The notes under the pieces are model-generated. The model was given only the letters and a program-made list of their open reading frames with translations, did not search any database and was not told where the DNA came from. Shown one piece after another: positions 23,635-35,560 of a DNA stretch of 64,000 bases. The stretch is from Hirundichthys speculiger (lineage: Eukaryota; Chordata; Actinopteri; Beloniformes; Exocoetidae), in NCBI GenBank assembly GCA_018398805.1, contig JAGFBZ010000290.1, positions 2,852,001 to 2,916,000 of the forward strand, read 5' to 3'. Both the position numbers and the translations under genes were made by a program. Positions within the stretch are counted from its first letter, which is position 1, and every line of letters begins with the position of its first letter.

Positions 23635-23667
23635 GTGCAATATCCCTTCCCCCCCCAAAGACACCTA

Positions 23668-23773
23668 CCTGCTGTAAATAATAAAAGATACCTGTATTTA
23701 TCATACCCATTTTATTTATACCTGCTGTAAATAATAACACTGATACCTGTATTTATCATACCCATTTTATTTA
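23668..23773. repeat. 53-bp tandem duplication in the LINE 3' region
   Basis: CCTGCTGTAAATAATAA at 23668 recurs at 23721. Both copies continue GATACCTGTATTTATCATACCC. It lies between the LINE stop codon and its tail. Confidence 0.85.
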
Positions 23774-23995
23774 TCATAGCCATCTCTTTTTTTTTTTATA
23801 CCTTGTAAATATTTTATATTTTATATTTTATATTGTTTTCATATTGTTTATTGTGATATCGTGCTTTTGTGTTTTTTCTTGTTTTTCTCTCCTGCTGCCA
23901 TGTGGAGCTGCTAAACTGATTTTCACAGTTAATGTTGGTAACAATGTGAACAGTGACAATAAAGGATTTGATTTGATTTGATTTGATTGATTTGA

Positions 23996-24358
23996 GATGT
24001 ATGCCATGTTTTTCTTCCTAGAACTATCCATTTAAAAGGATGATAAAACAAAATGAAGAAGCTAGTGGGAAAGCAGAGCAGAGAAGATGTACACCTGAAA
24101 AAAAAGAAGAAAAAAAATAGGCTAAGGCTGCCAAGCGTGAAAAAAACATTGTACAAGTTTTCCCAAGCATTCTCAAACATAGCGCTGTCCATCGTGGGTG
24201 CTAGCATGTAATGGGACATGGTGAGAGCAGACAGAAAAAGAGATGCAGGGAAGTGAGCTAACGTTATCATACAGTGAGACAACCATCATCTAACATTTCT
24301 TCTGATGCTCACTCAGGCATGCAATCATTTCAGATAGTGTAGTATAAGCTATTTGGCT

Positions 24359-24395
<37 letters not shown>

Positions 24396-24878
24396 ACTTA
24401 TCATGAGTTGAACTCAAAGATCTAAGACCTCGTCTATCAACACAAAGGGCTCATTCTCTCAAATATTGTTCACAAATCTGTCTGAATCTGTTCACAGGCA
24501 ACAGCCCTGGTGAACATTCCTGCAGTCAGCATGGCTGCGTCAGAACTTTTAACATCTGTGGCATTGCGCTGTGTGATAAAACTGCAACTTTTTAAAGCGG
24601 CCTTTCATTGTGGCCAGCCTAAGGCACAGCTGTGCATTACTCATGCTCTGTAATCAACTTCTTGATATGTCACAGCTGTGAGATGGATGGATTATCTCAG
24701 CAAAGGAGATAACAAACTGTAAAATACCTATATGGTATTAAAGTGTTAAAATGTATGGCCTATAATCATTTGACTAAGTGCAATATTAACAGTTTAGGAT
24801 TTTCAGCAACAGGCAACAATGTGCTGTCTTCTCTCTTGACTCAGTCTCACTGTGTGTGTGTGTGTGTGTGGTGTGTGT

Positions 24879-24912
<34 letters not shown>

Positions 24913-24984
24913 CTATCTCCCGCATAAAGGAACCAAACTGCCTGTGACTTAATGCTTTAGCTCGGATAAGGTTTACAGTTTGTC
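23996..24984. other. No gene recognised; simple repeats
   Basis: Includes a (TC)n microsatellite at about 24361-24392 and a GT/poly-G tract at 24851-24911. No ORF with a recognisable motif. Confidence 0.6.
24851..24911. repeat. GT microsatellite running into a 33-base G tract
   Basis: (TG)n from 24851 is followed by an uninterrupted G run from 24879 to 24911. Such a run could fold into G-quadruplex structures, but the length may also reflect assembly uncertainty. Confidence 0.95.
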
Positions 24985-25365
24985 TTACAGTGCTCTTGTC
25001 TTATAGTGCTCAAGTTTGTCCCAGGGTAGTTTCATGTCTGTTACATTTTGACATATGGTTTCAAAAATGTCTTTTCCAGTCGTTGTCCCATGCATTGATT
25101 TAATGTCCATTACTTCTTCTGTTATGCGCAATTTGGAGTCCACTCCGCGGATGAAGCTTGAAACTAAACTTGATTGACACGGGAAGTGCGCGGCAAGGCC
25201 GCTGAAGCGTTGCATTTTGGGATCTGTATTTCTGTGCAGTATTGTTTTAATCAGCACTTCATATCAACAGGCCAATAATAACGATAATGTAAAATGATCT
25301 CACAGGCCGGATATGATTAGACAGGAGGCCGGATGTGGCACGCGGGCCTTTAGTTTGACACGTGA
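24985..25365 (-). pseudogene. hAT transposase fragment (GTF2IRD2/Charlie-like) with terminal sequence
   Basis: A 90-codon frame (25257-24985) reads FSGLAAHFPCQSSLVSSFIR, then GVDSKLRITEEVMDIKSMHG and TTTGKDIFETI. These are characteristic of the hAT-derived transposase domain also found in vertebrate GTF2IRD2 and ZBED-type proteins. It ends at a stop directly after LPWDKL. To the right (about 25300-25365) lies GGCCGGATGTGGCACGCGGG and CCTTTAGTTTGACACGTG, which resembles a hAT terminus. The rest of the transposase is gone, so this is a dead internal-plus-end fragment. Confidence 0.7.
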
Positions 25366-25439
25366 TCTAAAAGAAAAAAAAGTTTAGAAACGGAATAGAA
25401 AACATACAATTTTTAACTAGAAAGAAAATTAATTAAAAA

Positions 25440-26400
25440 AAATTAACAATCAAACTTTATCTTTAAAGCACTTTTAGTACAATAAAATGCAGCACAAAGG
25501 GCATTACAAAGTAGAAATAGTAAAAACAGAGTCGCCCCCTCCCAATCGCTCATCACCTTCCCCTCCACCCCTAATGTAATCAAAGATAAAAAAAATAAAA
25601 ATATGTATAAATATGAATGGCTGGGCATGGAAGAACCAGAGAGGGAACACTATCACAATATCACAGGGAGCCATCTGCATCAGGAGGCAGCCACTACACC
25701 CAGGAGCCCAGTTACCTGGCAGGGGGCCACAACCTCGTCTCAGGCAGGGAAGAGTGGCAAACCCCACCACTGTAGGATGGATGCATGGACCCCACCACAA
25801 CCCACAGGAGAGTGGACTTCAGGCCAGTTCCGTAGCAACCAGAGTCAGCAGCCATCCCTGATACAAACACTGGAGTTCAAAAAAATTTGTTAAAAGATAA
25901 GATAATATAAATGAAAATAAATAAACAGTAAAAATATGCTAAAGACATGGGTGAACCAACAAATCTAAAACAGAAAATAAAAATTAGGATAAAAGGAAAC
26001 ATTAGTTAAAAGCCAAATTAACTAGGTGGGTCTTGAGCCTGTTTCTAAAGATATTAACATTCTCTGAGGCCCTCAGGTTCTCCGGCAGGCTATTCCATAA
26101 TTGTGGGGCATAAAGTTGGAAGACTGCCTCATTGTGGGTTCTTTTATTAACAATGGGAATAATTAAAAAGGCCTGTGTCAGAGGACCTTGGGATCTGCAA
26201 GGGTTCATAACGTAAAAGCAAATCAGAAAGATAAGAAGCTGCAAGACCAATAAAATAACCTTAAAATGTATCCTTAAAGACATGGGGAACCAATACTGTA
26301 TAAAATCAGTGTAATGTGAGCCAACTTTCCAGTCTTCATCCAAAAAACAAGAGCTCAAACCTTCAACTTTTACTTTCAAACTTTAGTTTTTTCAACTATA
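25440..26400 (-). mobile_element. LINE 3' fragment (C-terminus of RT protein and 3' UTR)
   Basis: On the minus strand the frame 26379-26002 ends with LYAPQLWNSLPENLRASENV, then NIFRNRLKTHLVNLAF. This is the usual C-terminal signature of several LINE RT proteins (APRLWNSLP..FKKxLKTHLF). Upstream residues FKVILLVLQLLIFLICF come from a partly frameshifted stretch. The 3' untranslated region continues to about 25440 and ends in a polyadenylation-like GATAAAGTTTGATTG. ORF-like frames on the plus strand at 25603-25893 are antisense to this UTR. Confidence 0.75.
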
Positions 26401-27480
26401 AAACTAATTGCCCTGGTTTAACTCCATAAATCTTTAGCATAGTGTTATTTAACTTACCTTTGTTGAAAACTATTTATTCAACTATAAAGAACTTGTATCC
26501 TTTCGTGAGTTTTGAATTTGAGTGAAAGACAGCGTGCCAGCACATATTTCTACATTATTCATTGTGACAGGTTTTCAAAGACACATGGAAAGCTTATGTT
26601 TCTGCTATTCATCAAGCTTGCAAAGAAAACCGGATGTAGAGCTCTTGGCCCCTCCTCCCCTGTTCTACCCGGGCTCCGCCTCCAAACATTGCTCTGAGCG
26701 AGCAGACCTGAGCTTCGAGACCGCTCTGGCTTCACCCAGTGGAAGTTTTGTGCCCTTGGAACAACTTTTTTGCTCTCTCATTGGGTGGAATTGCACACAC
26801 TGAACATAGTTCGTGCGCATACAGTCAAAATTTGCATATGTGAATCTATTGTTTGGAGCTGGTCCTTAATGAATATAATGTGCTTTCATATAAATGCACT
26901 GAGGAAACATTTTATTGGGGAATTTAGAAACACTTGACACGCTTAAATCATGAGACATATTTAAACAAACCTTTCCTGCAACCACAACGTGTCCTGCTGA
27001 CTAAATGTAGCCCACATCCTTCACCCAGCCTCACACAAACTGATTGTAAGCCTCGAAAAACTTGTAGGCCTTTGGTTCATCCACAGTGTGTGCACTTTGA
27101 TGAAGCATATAATTGAAGATGTCAGGGTACGACACGTTGGGTAAGTCCTTCTGATTGTGTCCCCAATCCTTTCTGGCTTTATTGTGCAGGTTAATTCCAC
27201 AAACTGCTGCTATTTTCTCTGCATAATGAGATTTAGCTTAGGCATTAAATGTTTCCATGTATTGCTATTTACTTTTTCTCTTCTGCCTCGTGTGGTGGTT
27301 TGGATGTCGTCATCTGGTAATTTTTGTCTATTTCTGATGTCTAACATTAGTATCTTGTCAACACATATTGCACAAATAAATATCTGGTTTGTTAAGCTTG
27401 AAAGGCAGTGCTGCGTCAAAATATCTGGATGTGTAATGAAACATGCTGTCTGTGAATACTATCTATAGAAATAGAGGTTT
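26401..27480. other. No gene recognised
   Basis: AT-rich apart from a GC-rich patch at about 26640-26720 (CCCCTCCTCCCCTGTTCTAC). Short overlapping ORFs there carry no recognisable motif. The patch could be part of an unrecognised DNA transposon. Confidence 0.45.
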
Positions 27481-27499
27481 AGACTGATGGCCCATTTTA

Positions 27500-28300
27500 T
27501 GCCCCTCTTTGGCTATGTGTGGAGTACTTCATAGCCAGAGTTGGTTTTCAGGCTTGTCCACACCCCGCCGATGCTCTGCTGCTGCACTGCTTCTCCATCT
27601 TCCTCTTGTGGCTGGTCTTTCCTTCCCTGATCTTCAGCCACACCTCCTTCTGCACAGCTCTCCTCAATCCCCTAATCTGAAAACTGTTTTATTTTCCCTC
27701 AGCAGAGCTTTAATATCAGGTTTTATCCATTGTTGGTTGTTTGGGAAGTGCTGTACCATCCTGGAGGGGAGTGTTCTCTAAGCAGAAGTTTATATAGTGA
27801 GTGATGGACTATATCACAGTGTTGACGTCCTCCCCATGTGGGCCACATAGCTCTGTCCACAGAGTGATGCTGAAACAGTTCCTATGACCCTCCTCCCTCG
27901 CAACAGTCCACCTCTTCACCATGCGTGGCACCACCGGCTGCCTGTGTACAATAGATTAGTACACAGGCTGGAGATTTACAACACAGTGGTGAGCTCTCCC
28001 CAGGGGAAGGAGAGGGGGTAAGGTGTATGCTTTCTTGGTGTTGGCATAGAACAGGTCTAAGGTTTTAATTCCTGTCCTTGCTGTGGGCAGCACAGATGAG
28101 GCAGAAATGTGATTGAAGTCCTCAGAGATCAGGAAAAGGGTCTGTTGGTGCTGTGACTGTAACCTAATGGTGGATAGTTTCTTGCAGGTCTTGTGGTATT
28201 TTTCTGCCTGACTAGGGGGAATACCACAGCACTGCACAGCTTGATCAGCTGTTGCCTGGGTTAAACAATGGGCACATGATTTACCCTTGTGTAGCATTGG
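27500..28300 (-). mobile_element. LINE fragment: endonuclease C-terminus and RT linker
   Basis: The minus-strand frame 28297-27956 contains LFLISEDFNHISASSVLPTA (the DFNH endonuclease motif), LDLFYANTKKAY and a degenerate PLGRAHHCVV (S-D-H motif). Further down, in broken frames, GPHGEDVNTV, ITHYINFCLENT and KALLRENKTVFR match the linker between endonuclease and RT of L2-like LINEs, and the similarity continues to about 27500. The order and strand are consistent. It has several stops and is more decayed than the LINE at 20640-23995. Confidence 0.75.
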
Positions 28301-28864
28301 TATAGAGGCCAGAAGACAACTGGTTTCATTTGCAAAGAGTACATTAAAGTATATAAAAGTTCAGAAAGTAAAGAAAAAGTGAGAAAAAGAGTCAAGAGAA
28401 GTGTTAGCTGTTGGATCTGACTGTTGCTCCAAAGAGCACAGACCGGGTAGGACAAAAAAACATATCACTCTATTAAAGCATCATAGAGGAACTTTTGCAA
28501 TTTTTATTGCCTTGGGTTCCCCTATAGGCAGTGGAGGCTAAGTTGCTTTTACAACATTATCTAATATTTACTTTTGGTTGGTCTCTTCGTCAGTCTCTCA
28601 TTTTCTCTTCAGTCATTACTTTCTTTAGCATCTTAGTTGCCTCTGCCATGATGACCGCTGTATCACTGTGAGCTATGTATTTTCATTGTTCTTGATGTCT
28701 GACAGTGATGCACAGACAATCACTGCAGCTCAATAATATTAAGCATTAAGCAAATACATTCCCTCAAATAAAAGTGAAACTGGTATTCAAAAGTAAAAAA
28801 AAAGTATATTGTTCTGTTTTCAATAGTGTTTTATAACTGTTGTTGGGATTATGCAGGTTCTATA
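28301..28864. other. No gene recognised
   Basis: AT-rich sequence with short ORFs only; flanked by a LINE fragment and a Tc1-type MITE. Confidence 0.5.
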
Positions 28865-28866
28865 TA

Positions 28867-29226
28867 CAGTCATGGAAAAAAATATTAGACCACCCTTGTT
28901 TTCTTCAGTTTCTTGTTCATTTTAATGCCTGGTACAACTAAAGGTACATTTGTTTGGACAAACATAATGATAACCACAAAGATTGCTCATAAGAGTTTTA
29001 TTTAAGAGCTGATATCTTACCATTTTCCATGGTTTTCTTGATTATAACCTAAATCACTTAAGTTTTTACATCAATAGCTATGGCGTTGTACTGCCAAAAA
29101 CACTGCTTTTATGCATTCAGTGTTTTCTTTTCTGTCTGTTTTAGTCACATGATGACGTTTAGTGGGTATTAAAATGAACAAGAAAGTGAAGAAAAAATGG
29201 TGGTCTAATAATTTTTTCCATGACTG
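28867..29226. mobile_element. Tc1/mariner-type MITE, 360 bp
   Basis: The left end CAGTCATGGAAAAAAATATT, then AGACCACC, is mirrored by GGTGGTCTAATAATTTTTTC, then CATGACTG, at the right end. Both ends are flanked by TA (28865-28866 and 29227-29228), the Tc1/mariner target duplication. The interior of about 300 bp has no transposase. The two TIRs of about 28 bp differ at very few positions, so the insertion is fairly recent. Confidence 0.9.
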
Positions 29227-29228
29227 TA

Positions 29229-31175
29229 TAGTCTACCAAAATTTCTTCATCACCATAGTATATTCATTTTGTTACTGTGCTGTGCATTCCATAAGCCAAT
29301 TACTCTTCCAAACATTTATATTTTCATATAAAGTTAATATATTGACTGAATTAATTTTATTTCCACATCTGGGTACTGTAAATCTGTTGGAGTATGGATA
29401 CTGTGTACAGCCCCAGTGAAGAGTGAGCAAGTACACTAATGCTTCTGATATTTAAGCAATATTTCAGCAAATGAGTATTCTACCCTCGCAGTGGCATACT
29501 TGTCCAAGATACAGCTGTAGTAAAGGCCGGGCTGAGCATTGATAAAACTGTGTGTAGGACCCTTACTAAAAGTTTCTAAAGTTACTAAAAGTGTATCCAA
29601 AAGCAGAACAAAAAACATCCTGATTTAAAAAACTATGTGTATGCAGTTTTCCCTTTATCTGGAACTTTGCACTGCTGGATTTGCCTCATATCCTGCCCTA
29701 CACGCACCCACACTTATGCAGAGTACACCGTGAATGCTTTTGCAGCTTGCTGCCAGCCATGCCAAGCAGCACCTGCCTGTCTGTTCCTACACTGATCTGT
29801 GCGTCAGGGCAAAAAAAATGAGTGGCGCGGTGGTTCTGACAAATTTAGTGGCATGGTGGCCTGGCTCAACACACGAGCCATGTCTGTGCGTAAGGTTCAA
29901 AACGCACTCTCATTCTGTTTTTTTTTTTTTTTTTTAAACAGATCACACGTTTTGCCCGGAAAGCGACGTGCGCAACTTTCAAGCCCTGTTTTGTGTCTGC
30001 ACAATGTTTATAAATCAGGACTTGGATGTTTATGATGACTGCAAAGGTGGTGTTCAACACTACGTGAAAGGAGACTACTGTGGGCCAAAATCGCCAATTT
30101 GTGTTCCAGTCCAGCGAGATTCATGTTTATGTATGATCTGAACACGATTCCTGCCTTTAATGAATTTAGTCTTTGACAGATTTATTACATTGGTAACATC
30201 CGCAATTATAGTATTTGCTCAAAACTACACTTCTTGATTTAAGAGGTGTTCCATGAAACGTTTTTTATCTATACATCCTGATAGCTGTGATTAAAATAAT
30301 ATAACCCTTCCTCCCAGGGTCAGTCACTCTTGGAGCAGTGAAAGAAGTAGCATTCATTAAATGTAACAAGCACTATATTTTTAACATACTTTGAGGGAAA
30401 GGATTTGCAGCTAAAGATTTGATGGGGATTATCAATTTAGCTGCTAATCCAAATGGTTTTACAGATGAAAGGATGGGACTATTGACTTTGTGACAAGCTG
30501 AAATTCAATGGGAATTATTAGGTTGATAACTCAGGGAGTAAAGTTATCACAGGGATAAGGTCTCAGGTCTCCTTTTCTCTGTCCCTGTGGGCCATGCCTC
30601 AGAATGAATTTAGCAGTTTTACAATCATGTATTACAACACAGGAAATCAATAGAACTTGAGATACACCCCTGGAAGTAATGTTAATTGCTGCTGGCTCTT
30701 TTGACTGATTACTCGTACTGTAAATATTATCAGCTCATACTCAAGCTGACTGTATTTCTCACACTAGTATCAAGAATTCCAAATCATTTATTTGATCACT
30801 TTTGTTTTTCTTTTTAGGGTTCCAAGCAGAGAGGCTGGCAAAACTATACATTGTACATCAACCAAACTTGTTACATAGATTCACATGTGTAAGCACGGCT
30901 CTGACAATTATGATGACCATGCAGATAAAAAGCTTTAAAGAGCTTGGATCTGGATATCCTTTTAAAGGTTACATGCCCATACATTTTGTGGGTGTGCCAT
31001 AAAGATACTCTTTGGCCTGTTATTATGTAATGCTCCAAACTTAAAACTTTGTACCCACAATTAGCATTCCTTGGTAGTTTAACAAATTATGTGAATCTGT
31101 GTCCACAGGGGCCTTACAATTTACAAAAGGTCATATCTTATGAACTAATTGAGATAGAAATCTGAAATTTGGCAT
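29229..31175. other. No gene recognised
   Basis: AT-rich, with a T run at 29920-29936. A frame at 30816-31001 follows a plausible splice acceptor (TTTTTCTTTTTAG), but no donor or homolog is recognised. Confidence 0.5.
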
Positions 31176-31179
31176 GCTT

Positions 31180-31279
31180 CCAGGGTGTACCCCTGCCTTT
31201 CGCCCGATAGGCTCTTCAGATCCCCGTGACGCTTCGGAGGATGAAACGGGTATAGAGGATGGATGGATGGATGGATGGG
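31180..31279 (+). mobile_element. Rex3-type LINE tail with GATG repeats
   Basis: CAGGGTGTACCCCTGCCTTT, CGCCCGATAGGCTC, GATCCCCGTGACGC and GATGAAACGGGTATAGA lead into (GATG)n at 31253-31279. This is a very common fish repeat. Rex3-type (RTE clade) retrotransposons are known to end in GATG repeats, which fits. Only the 3' tail is present. Confidence 0.7.
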
Positions 31280-31429
31280 ACAGCCCATGTAAAACTGTAA
31301 TTTCCCTTTCAGCTTCTCTCTACAGTATATTAAAAATATGAGGAAAAATTTGCTGCCAAATGGTCTTTATTGTAAGACAAAAACAGGTCCTTAAGGTGCA
31401 AATGTTTTTTTCCCCCATGTCAATATTTC

Positions 31430-31784
31430 AATCCCCCGGGAGTCGGGCCGCTCCTCCGGCTCTGGGCGACTGCAGCTTTCATCTTCCTGCTTGTTTTAAA
31501 TGTTTGATGACACAATTGTTAGCGAGACAGAAGCGACAGCCCGTGTTGCCATGTTTGATTGATTTCTACAGATACATATTAGGCTCGTTTGCAGTGTATA
31601 TTAAATGGGGTTCGCTGGACCTTGCGTGAACTTTGAAAGAGCGTCGTTCACAATTGCCCAAATGAACTCGTTTACACCTGATACTCGTCAAGGGGAAAGA
31701 GAGCGCGTTCAGTTCATGTTCACACAAAATATGAACTAGTTTGTGAACTTTCGTTCAATGAACGCATTCAGGTACAACACTGTT
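31430..31784. mobile_element. hAT-like DNA transposon end fragment
   Basis: The right part reads AACTCGTTTACACCTG, GTTCAGTTCATGTTCACACA, GAACTAGTTTGTGAACTTTC and GTTCAATGAACGCATTCAGG, then TACAACACTG. Dense GTTCA/GAAC motifs next to CAACACTG are typical of one end of a fish hAT-type element. The left end is not found, and a GC-rich patch (31437-31475) lies upstream. Confidence 0.5.
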
Positions 31785-31789
31785 AAGTA

Positions 31790-32640
31790 GAATATGCTTC
31801 AGCCAAATGCATGCAAATACATTTTTAGGTTTCAAAAAAAAATATGAGGAAATTTAGAAAACAAATTATGGAAGAACAAATAAGTACATAAGAGGTGAAA
31901 TAAAATTAAACAAAAGAAGAGAAATAAGAGAAAAAAAGGAGGAAAGAAAAGGGAAGCTAATTAAGGAGTATATCGAGTCAAACCTCCTGTTATGGTTAAC
32001 AATCATGGCACATTTTTATTCACTATATAAAGTATTCATGTTCGATGTCTCTCTCACACACACACACACATAATGTGACACTTCTGAACCCTCTGCAGAA
32101 GTAAATTAGTTTGTTCCTTCAGGGTAAAGCTCCAGAGTGAAAAAGTGTTTACAAGGGTATGCATGCTTTTTTGCAAATGTGTATCTTGAGTGCATTAAAA
32201 AAAAAGTATTTATTTATTTATTTATTTAGGTCCATGCACTCTCCCTCATATGGGAACATTACTCAGGCTCTCGGGGCAGGAAAACACAGGTCTTGACTGG
32301 TCATTGTGTGGGTGTGGGGAGTAGCAAGGCACAGGGAGCTGGAGACACATATGAAATGAATAAATAAATAAATAGAGATCAGAACACAGCTTGCAAAAAA
32401 ACCCTGTGGACTTAACAGCCAGATAGAGAACAGGCCTGCAGGATGGCAAAATTTGCCACAAACACATGGCACTCCAAAAACAAGACAAGAAAGGAAGCGC
32501 TTACTCTTTACTTATATTATCTATGTGTTTGAATGACTGTCAGAAAAATTAAGAATAAAATGGTATATCTAAATTGTTCATTATACATTATCTGTGAACA
32601 GTATACATGCAAGAAAGAAAATAAAATCAGATAAAATGAA
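31790..32640. other. No gene recognised; simple repeats
   Basis: Purine-rich stretch (31830-31965), a short CA run near 32052-32070 and TTTA repeats at about 32206-32228. No coding signal. Confidence 0.55.
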
Positions 32641-32644
32641 ATTG

Positions 32645-32768
32645 AGCCCTGAGATTGACTGGCAGCCTGTGCAGAGGTACCTCACCTCTAACCTGATGGG
32701 AGCTGGTATAGATTCCAACTCACTGTATTTATGAACAGGATAAATGGAAAAAATGAATTGAATTGAAT
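32645..32768 (+). mobile_element. Diverged Rex3-type tail
   Basis: CCCTGAGATTGACTGGCAGC, GCAGAGGTACCTCACCTCTA, CTGATGGGAGCTGGTATAGA and GAACAGGATAAATGG align with the same repeat as 31180-31279, ending in GAATTGAATTGAATT instead of GATG. An older copy. Confidence 0.6.
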
Positions 32769-34688
32769 TAAATTCCATCTTTTCTCAGAAGTTTGACATA
32801 CACTTGTGGTGTGAACATTATGTATGTTTTGAATACCTTATATTCAAAGCTGTTTATATGGAGAAAATGCAAAGGCATGCTGTGGTTGCAGCAATGTCAC
32901 AATTTTTATTTAAACAACTGTCTGCCATATATTCATGGTTAGTGCCATAATTTGGCAAAACCTTTTAAAGTCATGTACATATTCATTTTGATCTTGCAAA
33001 AAATCTTAATTTTCTTGAAAAATTTCCTGAAACCCTGATTCTGTCAGAGAGGACTAAAATCACTAGTGGTGAAACATGAAAGGACAGGACAAAGAGACAT
33101 TGTTGGTGTGGTGTGTCCAGTATGGTGACTCCTGCAGTGTTTGTGTGGTGTATGTAAATTAATGTGTTGTGGATTGTGTTGCAATAAAAGGACAGGCATA
33201 CAAAAGACAAACAAATATGTACTAATAAAATACATAGAAAGTAAAAGAAAACTGGACAACAGTTGTGTACAGTGAGAACAAATATTTGTGTCTTTGAAGC
33301 CAATTTTCAGCATTTTTTGTCCCCTGTGAAGTGCACTCTGAATTATCTTTAGTTATATTTCAGTCAGCATCATGTTCTCATTTTATTGAAAAAGATGGAT
33401 ATTATGTCAGTCATAGAAATTAACTTGTAAATTTTGGGCAAAATTTTATAGTGATTAGAGATTTGAAATTAATTCTGAAAATCAGTGGGGGAAGTTTGAG
33501 GTTAGCCTTAGGTGTTTTGCTGTTCATTTTAGACTGTACAGAAGATTTAATCGGCTGGTATTCTAAAAAGGGACTTCCTCCAATGCCATACCTCTGCACA
33601 AGGTGAGAGAATGTTGAGAGTATTGTTTTCATAGATATTTTTAAAGTGTTTGATGCCCTTGATGAACCGTGATGAAAGATTTAGTGGTTTCCAATGTATA
33701 AAGAAATTGTAAAGAAAAAAAAATACAGACCATATACACCCTCAACAAGACAACATTTTTGCGCCAGCAAGTCAGCAGTGGGCCCTTCAACTTTTTTTTT
33801 TTTTTTTTGAGGAAGTTCTCAGGAAGAACAAGAACACAGCAAAGAATCTGAGAGGTTCATTCCATCTTCAAATTGATCCGTCTTGATGGCATCTTTGGTA
33901 GGCAATCCTCTACCACAGAGACCAAAGGATCTATTGATTACATTCCAGTACCAGACATTCAAGGACAGTCAGATGTTCTTTGTCCAGACCAACTGTTCAG
34001 AGCTCCTTTGAAAATTCACTACCATCCAACAGCAGAGGTGAGACACTTCCTTAAAACCAGGTGGTTTTTTTTTCCCATCCCGACATGTCAAATTTATCAC
34101 ATCATCACCAGTCCCTGAGATAAAAATCAATGGGCATTTGTTTTGTCATTGGTATTGATATGACAGTCAAAATGGAATTTTGGTGAACTGATGTCATAGT
34201 CTGGCTCACTGGCCATGACAAAAATGGTGAAACGATACAGTGCTAATACAAATATATATGCTATTTATTTAAGAAAATACAGTAACACAGAATAAAGCAA
34301 CTGAACACATGGAATGTGGAGGTCAGTAGTGTTTATATGAGTGTATGTGGAACATATGTGATGCTATGCTGTGAAGCAAAAACAAAGCTAAACAAAGAAA
34401 TGGGGCTGGCATGGAAGAGGCCACCACACTGGAGGCTGGGAGGTTTTATAGCGTATGGAGCACCAGGCCCAGGTGCTCCAAAACTGCCCAATTAGCTCAT
34501 CCTGCTTCTGACACCTCAAAGACAAGAAAGTGAAAAAATTAGGCACGCCCACAAATAGTCAGGGCCGTCATACTGATTTAATGGTCTTAAAGGTGTGTAA
34601 CTGATCTAGTTTAAGCTTTGCAGCATTCATTCAAAAGACCTACTGGAGCCAGTTAACCTTAGTAAGCTGCGGCATGAACACCTTAGTT
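32769..34688. other. No gene recognised
   Basis: AT-rich with a T run at 33791-33808. No transposon ends or exon chains recognised. Confidence 0.5.
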
Positions 34689-34917
34689 CAGGGGTAGGCA
34701 AATCCAGTCCTCAAGGGCTGGTGTCCTGCATGTCTTACATGTTTCCCTGTTTCAGCACACCTGATTCAAATGAATCAAATGAATGGGTCCTTCGCTGACT
34801 TGTGCAGACCTTGAAATTCATGGTGATCCATTCATTTGAATCAGGTGTGCTGAAGTAAAGAAACATCTAGAAACACGCAGGACAGAGGTGCTCCAGGACT
34901 GGCATTGCCCACCCCTG
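34689..34917. mobile_element. Short TIR MITE (CAGGGGTAGGCA..TGCCCACCCCTG)
   Basis: The ends CAGGGGTAGGCAAATCCAGT and CCAGGACTGGCATTGCCCAC, then CCCTG, are inverted copies. A second inverted pair lies inside (CAGCACACCTGATTCAAATG against CATTTGAATCAGGTGTGCTG). The element is about 230 bp and non-coding. A near-matching 8-bp flank exists (CTTAGTTC at 34682, TTTAGTTC at 34920), which would fit a hAT-type target duplication. This family is frequent in fish. Confidence 0.75.
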
Positions 34918-35239
34918 CGTTTAGTTCATAACTGTTTCTGTAAACAATCTGAATGGTCTGAATGTATAACATAAACATTTTAAATGTAACACACCAAACT
35001 TCAATGTATGTTAAATGGTTATATAATTCCATTTATAGGTCATTTCTCTACACCACAGGTGTGCACCAACAGCAGAGACACAAGACTGCAAGAACAAGAT
35101 GGGGTTTCACAAAAAAAAAAAAAAAAATCCTCAAATGAAATGAACAGATATATTAACATGAAAAAAGTCTTTTGAGCTCCTTTAAATTTCATGAAAGCAC
35201 CATGAGAAGAATACTGAACATGAGCAGTTTTTTTTCAAC

Positions 35240-35560
35240 GGTTGAATCAAGAAAGCATCTTTCTGTCTAAAAAGAACATCAAAGTTTACCTAAGGTTTAC
35301 AAAACTACTTCTGAGTAAACGATAAGATTTCTGGAATATTGTCTCATTGAAAGATGAGACCAAAATGCAGTTTGGCTTTAATGCCCAACACCATGTTTGG
35401 GCCAGCAGAAAGACCACATATTCACAATCTAGCACAGATGTGCAAGAGTGTTGATTTGGGATCAAGACAATGATCTCGTACACCGACATCAAATCAGATG
35501 GCTGAAAACTAAAAATTTCAATAACACTTGTTACTGTGTTCTTGTTCATCGAAGGTCATA
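35240..35560 (+). pseudogene. Heavily decayed Tc1-like transposase fragment
   Basis: Nucleotide blocks such as CAAGAAAGCATCTTTCTGTC, AAAAGAACATCAAAG, TTTACAAAACTACTTCTGAG, GATGAGACCAAAATGCAGTT and GATCAAGACAATGATCTCG match the order found in Tc1-family transposase genes (compare GACAATGATCC in the element at 17050). Every frame has several stops. The rest of the element is not recognisable. Confidence 0.55.

Larger units (their letters stand above)
20640..23995 (+). mobile_element. L2/CR1-type LINE, nearly full-length second ORF
   Basis: A non-LTR retrotransposon on the plus strand with an AP-type endonuclease, reverse transcriptase and a 3' end terminating in short tandem repeats (GATTT-type, 23965-23995) after GACAATAAAG. 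The coding frame is broken twice: at about 21745-21768 and at about 22760-22790. The 3' untranslated part contains a 53-bp duplication (23668-23773). ORF1 is absent, so the copy is probably 5' truncated just before the endonuclease ORF. The clade (L2/CR1-like, as in fish Maui-type elements) is inferred from the RT motifs and tail, not from a tree. Confidence 0.9.

Noticed and set aside
25603..25893. 96-codon plus-strand ORF
   Set aside because: Antisense to the 3' untranslated region of a LINE fragment; no motif.
30816..31001. Frame after a good-looking acceptor (TTTTTCTTTTTAG)
   Set aside because: No donor, no neighbouring exon and no recognisable protein; AG after a T-rich tract is expected often in such DNA.
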